The position numbers and the translations under genes were made by a program. DNA of 43,367 nucleotides from Brevundimonas sp. UBA5866 (lineage in GTDB: Bacteria > Pseudomonadota > Alphaproteobacteria > Caulobacterales > Caulobacteraceae): the NCBI RefSeq assembly GCF_002432125.1, contig NZ_DJFS01000043.1, forward strand, positions 1-43,367, in the 5' to 3' direction. Under the pieces are notes generated by a model. That model was given only the letters and a program-made list of their open reading frames with translations. It made no database searches and was not told where the DNA came from. Below are positions 40,356 to 43,367 of this stretch, in pieces (within the stretch, counting starts at the first letter, position 1; every line of letters begins with the position of its first letter).

Positions 40356-40746
40356 TCGGCACTCTCCATGCTTTGATGACAGTCTCGGGGCGCACGACCG
40401 TCAGGCCGCGACTGGACTTGATGGCCCAGCCCCTGCCGAGACAGATGGCGGCGAAGGTCTGGTCATAGATGCGGACCAGACCGACATCCCCGCGAACCGG
40501 GTTCGCGCATGTGAAAAGGCCGGCGCGTTCGGCACCGGCCTCGACGACGGCCTGAAGGCCACCGTTCCGTTTCAGCAATCGTTCGCGTCCGAGCGCCGTG
40601 CGGTACCTGCCACGCCATGGCTCGGCAGGGTCCGGACAGCCACAGGCCATGATCCAGTCGGCGACATTGAGAACGCAATCGCAGACCCCATCCTCGAACG
40701 GCGTGGCCGCCATCCGCTCGAGGAACCGGTCTAGTTTCCCGGCCAT
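40348..40746 (-). CDS. DUF6950 / NlpC-P60-like tail assembly protein
   Basis: 132 residues with FEDGVCDCVLNVADWIMACGCPDP and WRGRYRTALGRERLLKRNGGLQAVVEAG, then RGDVGLVRI. The pattern G-x-x-D-C-x-x-x-x-A-D-W fits DUF6950, whose Cys resembles the NlpC/P60 nucleophile. It occupies the slot of NlpC/P60 between the tail proteins and J in siphophages. It overlaps the upstream gene by 16 bases. Confidence 0.75.
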   Translation of the reverse strand: MAGKLDRFLERMAATPFEDGVCDCVLNVADWIMACGCPDPAEPWRGRYRTALGRERLLKRNGGLQAVVEAGAERAGLFTCANPVRGDVGLVRIYDQTFAAICLGRGWAIKSSRGLTVVRPETVIKAWRVPNV

Positions 40747-41300
40747 ACGATGGTGCTTTCCACGGTGTACGCCGCCACACGCGCACAGAAGGCGTCGTCA
40801 GGCGAGCGTCGCCGCTGGTCCGCATCGGTGTAGTAGGACAGGGCAGGTCGGGTCCGGTCGGTGAAGGCCGTCCCGACCGAAAGGGTCACGCGGCGGACAA
40901 CTTCGCCGCCATCGCTCGAACGGTTGACCGACGGGACGTCGGCATGGCCCTGCCATAGCCAGGACACCGTATCGACGGCCTGCCAGTCCGCATCGAAGAA
41001 GACGATCCCGACATGCACGCTGGCATCGCGCACTTCATCGACATCGCGGTCGGCAAGTCTGAGGGTCCGGTCATCCGTGCCGTTCAGGGTGAAGTCGACG
41101 CGCTCTGCCGTGCCACCGATCAGCTGACGCAGGGCCGGGATGTCGCCCACCAGTCCGATGCCCTGGTAAAGGCCGCCCATTCGGTCGACCTCGTCCGGAG
41201 CGACGAGGTAGTCGCCGAATCCCGTCCATGCCCGCACCGGACCCGAGCGGCAATCCAGATGGAAGAAGAGGGCGTAGCGCGGCGCGCCGCTCTCGCTCAT
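40731..41300 (-). CDS. Phage tail protein, unknown family
   Basis: 189 residues. Beta-rich with the recurrent WTGFGDYLVAPDEVDRMGGLYQGIGLVGDI and LSVGTAFTDRTRPALSYYTDADQRRRSPDDAF patterns. It is between a second tail protein and the NlpC-like gene, the position occupied by tail-hub or distal-tail proteins. The start is ATG at 41300 with AGGT upstream; ATG at 41324 overlapping the upstream stop is an alternative. Confidence 0.6.
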   Translation of the reverse strand: MSESGAPRYALFFHLDCRSGPVRAWTGFGDYLVAPDEVDRMGGLYQGIGLVGDIPALRQLIGGTAERVDFTLNGTDDRTLRLADRDVDEVRDASVHVGIVFFDADWQAVDTVSWLWQGHADVPSVNRSSDGGEVVRRVTLSVGTAFTDRTRPALSYYTDADQRRRSPDDAFCARVAAYTVESTIVWPGN

Positions 41301-41313
41301 GACCCTGACCTGT

Positions 41314-41985
41314 TCAGGGAGCATAGGGCACCTCGACAAAGACAGGGGCCAGATCGGCAAAGCGACCCAGCCGAATGGCGGACATGGATTCATGGCCGTT
41401 CGCAAGTTGCATGACGCTGCCCACCGGATCGAACTGGATCGGCGTGCCCGGCATGACGGCCTCGCGCAGCTCGGGCCGGAAGGTCACGGTCGAGCCGTGA
41501 ACGCGACCGATCTGGTAACGGCGCAGACCCATGCGCGGATGAAGGATCGAGAAGACCTCTCCGCCCTTGAGCGCGACTCCGTCCGGCAGGAGGATCTGCA
41601 TGCTGGTCGCGCGCAGCGGGGCATAGTGCTCCGAGGTCCCGCACCGCTTGCGACCGGAGTAGAGCGCACCGTCCGAGAACGGGGCCTGATCCGAATGATG
41701 GACCGGGTCCAGATCTCGGGTCCACGGCACGCGCGCCCCTTCGCAACTTGTGATGACGATCGGCGCAGCACCGCCGTCCATGAGGGTGTCGAGAGCGCGC
41801 GCCAGCATGATCTGGTCCTGCTTGCGCAGCCAGATACCCGACATCTCGCACGTCCAGTAACCGCCGCCGTTGAGATAGCCGGGGCGCACGCCCGCATCGA
41901 CATTGACGCCGGGTTGGGTCGTGCGCCGGACCAGACGCCAGTTCACCTCGACCGCCGGGAAGAGCTTGCAGGGCCAGTGGTCCAT
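41314..41985 (-). CDS. Phage tail protein, unknown family
   Basis: 223 residues, beta-rich: MDHWPCKLFPAVEVNWRLVRR, QIMLARALDTLMDGGAAPIVITSCEG, LHPRMGLRRYQIGRVHGSTVTFRPELREAVMPGTPIQFDPVGSV. It follows the tape measure gene (TGATG) and so likely is a distal-tail or adaptor protein. I do not recognise a named family. Confidence 0.6.
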   Translation of the reverse strand: MDHWPCKLFPAVEVNWRLVRRTTQPGVNVDAGVRPGYLNGGGYWTCEMSGIWLRKQDQIMLARALDTLMDGGAAPIVITSCEGARVPWTRDLDPVHHSDQAPFSDGALYSGRKRCGTSEHYAPLRATSMQILLPDGVALKGGEVFSILHPRMGLRRYQIGRVHGSTVTFRPELREAVMPGTPIQFDPVGSVMQLANGHESMSAIRLGRFADLAPVFVEVPYAP

Positions 41986-43367
41986 CAGTTCACTCCTAGG
42001 CGACGATGCTGGGATTGAAGGCTGGCCATGGTCTTGCGCCCCATGACGGCACTCTGCCTGACGGCACCGGCCTGGGCCGCCTTGCCGATCCGGTTCATCT
42101 GTTCGATCAGGTCGGTCGTGACGACCGCACCCGTCAGATCGAACACGACCGGCTGCGGCGCAGCTTGCACCCGCGTGGGGCTCAGGACCTGCTGCGACAG
42201 CCGGTTGACGTTCGGGACGATCGTGCCGCTGGTCGACGGGACGAAGATCTCGGGACGCCTTTCCCCGGTCAGGACAGGAAAACCGGCCGTGACAGACCGA
42301 CCCGTTGCTGCTGCGCGACCACCTGTAAAGATCGAGGCGATGGCCTGCATCCAGTTTCCACCGCCGTTACCGGACCCGGCCGTCATCGCATTGATGATCT
42401 GAGTGATCCACTGCTCGACGCCGTTCCAGGCCGCCTCCTGGAAGCGGCGACCGGCCTCTTCCCAGACATTATCCGCACGCAGGACAGACACGATGGTCTG
42501 CGCGGTGTTGCGTGCATCCTCCGCACTGTAGAGGGCATCGAACTCACCACCCGCCATGGCGCGGGCCTCGGCTTCCGTGGCGGCCAGCTTGAGCCGCAGG
42601 ATTTCCAGCGTGCGCTGCTCGATGAACAGACGCCGCTCGGCATTCCTGATGGCGGTCTCGTCGCCCTGGGCGTGGGCCAGCTGCGCCTGATAGGACAGCT
42701 GGTCCATGGTGCGGTCCAGCTGCAGCTCGGCGGCCTTGCGCTGTTCTTCGGCGATGTTCTCGAAGATCTTCTCGAGCTTGGCGGCAGCATCAGCCGCCCG
42801 CTCGCGGGCCTCGGCCATGTCTTCGGCCCGGTTCAGATATTCGAGGTGCTCCCGCGCACGCTTGGCCGCATCTTCATAGCCAGCGGATTCGTACTGGGCC
42901 GTCAGGCGGGCCAGCTCCTGACGGCGCTCGGCGGCCTTGATGGCTGCCGCATCACCGCTGGCGCGGGCAATGTCGATGGCCAGCTGAAGCGAAAGCTGTT
43001 CGCGAGCCTCGGACTGGCGTTCAGCCGCATCACTGCTTCTGCGGCTGCTTCCGCTGCTCCCGCTGCCACCTCCGGTCTGCAGGTCGGGCGTGAGACCGAA
43101 GTCACCGGCGCTGCCCAGGGCAGCATTGACCGCCGACTCCACCTCACCCTCGGCCTTTGCCACCGCTTCATCGGCAGCCTTCTGAATCCGGGACAGCTCT
43201 GCCAGTCGGGCCGTGACCCGACGCTCGGCTGCCTCGATCTGGCTCGCACTGCCGCCGTTGGCCTTGAGGTCGGCGACCCTCTGGCGGGCCAGGGCCAGAT
43301 CCTCCTGGACCCTGGCCTCGTCACGGACGGGAGCGGGCGCAAAGCTGGCCAGCCCCAAGCCGACGGC
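41985..43367 (-). CDS. Tail tape measure protein (partial)
   Basis: At least 460 residues; the N-terminus lies beyond the window edge. Long helical stretches rich in Ala/Glu/Arg (for example ARQRVADLKANGG, RRQELARLTAQYE, MAEARERAADAAAKLEKIF) end in the tape-measure C-terminal pattern GERRPEIFVPSTSGTIVPNVN. Tape measure length sets tail length. There is a Gly/Ser-rich linker near residues 90-105 of the visible part. Confidence 0.85.
   Translation of the reverse strand, partial: AVGLGLASFAPAPVRDEARVQEDLALARQRVADLKANGGSASQIEAAERRVTARLAELSRIQKAADEAVAKAEGEVESAVNAALGSAGDFGLTPDLQTGGGSGSSGSSRRSSDAAERQSEAREQLSLQLAIDIARASGDAAAIKAAERRQELARLTAQYESAGYEDAAKRAREHLEYLNRAEDMAEARERAADAAAKLEKIFENIAEEQRKAAELQLDRTMDQLSYQAQLAHAQGDETAIRNAERRLFIEQRTLEILRLKLAATEAEARAMAGGEFDALYSAEDARNTAQTIVSVLRADNVWEEAGRRFQEAAWNGVEQWITQIINAMTAGSGNGGGNWMQAIASIFTGGRAAATGRSVTAGFPVLTGERRPEIFVPSTSGTIVPNVNRLSQQVLSPTRVQAAPQPVVFDLTGAVVTTDLIEQMNRIGKAAQAGAVRQSAVMGRKTMASLQSQHRRLGVN

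Larger units (their letters stand above)
33269..43367. mobile_element. Tailed prophage, partial, next to tRNA-Val
   Basis: From tRNA-Val to the window end the content is phage-like: tape measure, tail tip, J-like and fibre genes, then holin, endolysin and spanins, all on the minus strand, with an HMCES-type peptidase and small genes near the tRNA. Gene order (tape measure, two tail proteins, NlpC-like, J-like, fibre, lysis) is that of lambdoid-type siphophages. Head, packaging, replication and integrase genes would lie beyond the right edge. The left boundary at tRNA-Val is inferred from context only. Confidence 0.8.

Noticed and set aside
37080..40376. Two long plus-strand frames antisense to the tail fibre and J-like genes (357 and 362 codons)
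   Set aside because: Arg-rich translations without domains; the minus-strand genes carry catalytic blocks and fit the phage gene order.
33269..43367. Gene transfer agent cluster instead of a prophage
   Set aside because: An adjacent holin-endolysin-spanin cassette, an SGNH tail fibre, an opposite-strand cargo gene and a flanking tRNA point to a prophage.

Overview
The window looks like a chromosomal segment of an alphaproteobacterium of the order Caulobacterales, most likely a Brevundimonas-type organism (inference). The base composition is GC-rich. A CpdR-type single-domain response regulator lies beside an N-formylglutamate amidohydrolase gene. There is an FYDLN-acid protein, a TadG-like protein, and the order aroA - two small membrane genes - cmk - rpsA - ihfB. 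No rRNA is present, so the genus cannot be confirmed here.

Region 1 (1-4400, minus strand) is housekeeping. It holds lptC-lptA-lptB (lipopolysaccharide export), a short RNase D, tRNA-Leu(CAG), a GNAT acetyltransferase, and rplU-rpmA (L21/L27). Region 2 (4640-7830, plus strand) is a compact metal-homeostasis operon: a six-helix membrane protein behind a Zur/Fur-like palindrome, a His-rich cation diffusion facilitator, a His-rich CobW/COG0523 GTPase and a DUF2093 protein. Region 3 (7850-9957) is more AT-rich and carries an FkbM methyltransferase and a second SAM methyltransferase, followed by an AT-rich island with repeated ATGTAAATA motifs; it looks acquired. Region 4 (9958-33270) returns to core content. 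It includes an alpha/beta hydrolase, a WD40-like protein, mtgA, a TadG/von Willebrand protein with an unusual insert, a 2-oxoglutarate dioxygenase, a membrane-anchored nuclease and two identical tRNA-Ala(GGC) genes. It continues with aroA, cmk, rpsA, ihfB, mscL, a 3D-domain protein, an S1/P1 nuclease, a TrmJ-like methyltransferase, a patatin, a pair of acyl-CoA dehydrogenases, ppa, a DUF599 protein, hutG-like, cpdR and tRNA-Val(GAC).

Region 5 (about 33270 to the window end) is part of a tailed prophage. Reading right to left on the minus strand it has the tape measure protein (cut by the window end), two tail proteins, a DUF6950/NlpC-like protein, a J-like tail tip protein and an SGNH-hydrolase tail fibre. 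The lysis cassette follows: holin-like, second membrane protein, M15 endolysin, and overlapping Rz/Rz1 spanins. A plus-strand cargo gene sits between the fibre and the lysis genes. Near tRNA-Val lie an HMCES/YedK-type peptidase, a zinc-ribbon protein and a 36-residue membrane peptide. tRNA-Val is the probable integration site, but no integrase or second att copy is visible.

The items most worth following up are an unannotated small RNA candidate at about 31632-31718 with its own promoter and terminator, the two-site palindromic operator over the metal operon, the repeat insertion inside the TadG-like von Willebrand domain, the acyl-CoA dehydrogenase pair in which only one subunit keeps the catalytic glutamate, and a cmk gene that appears to start at CTG.
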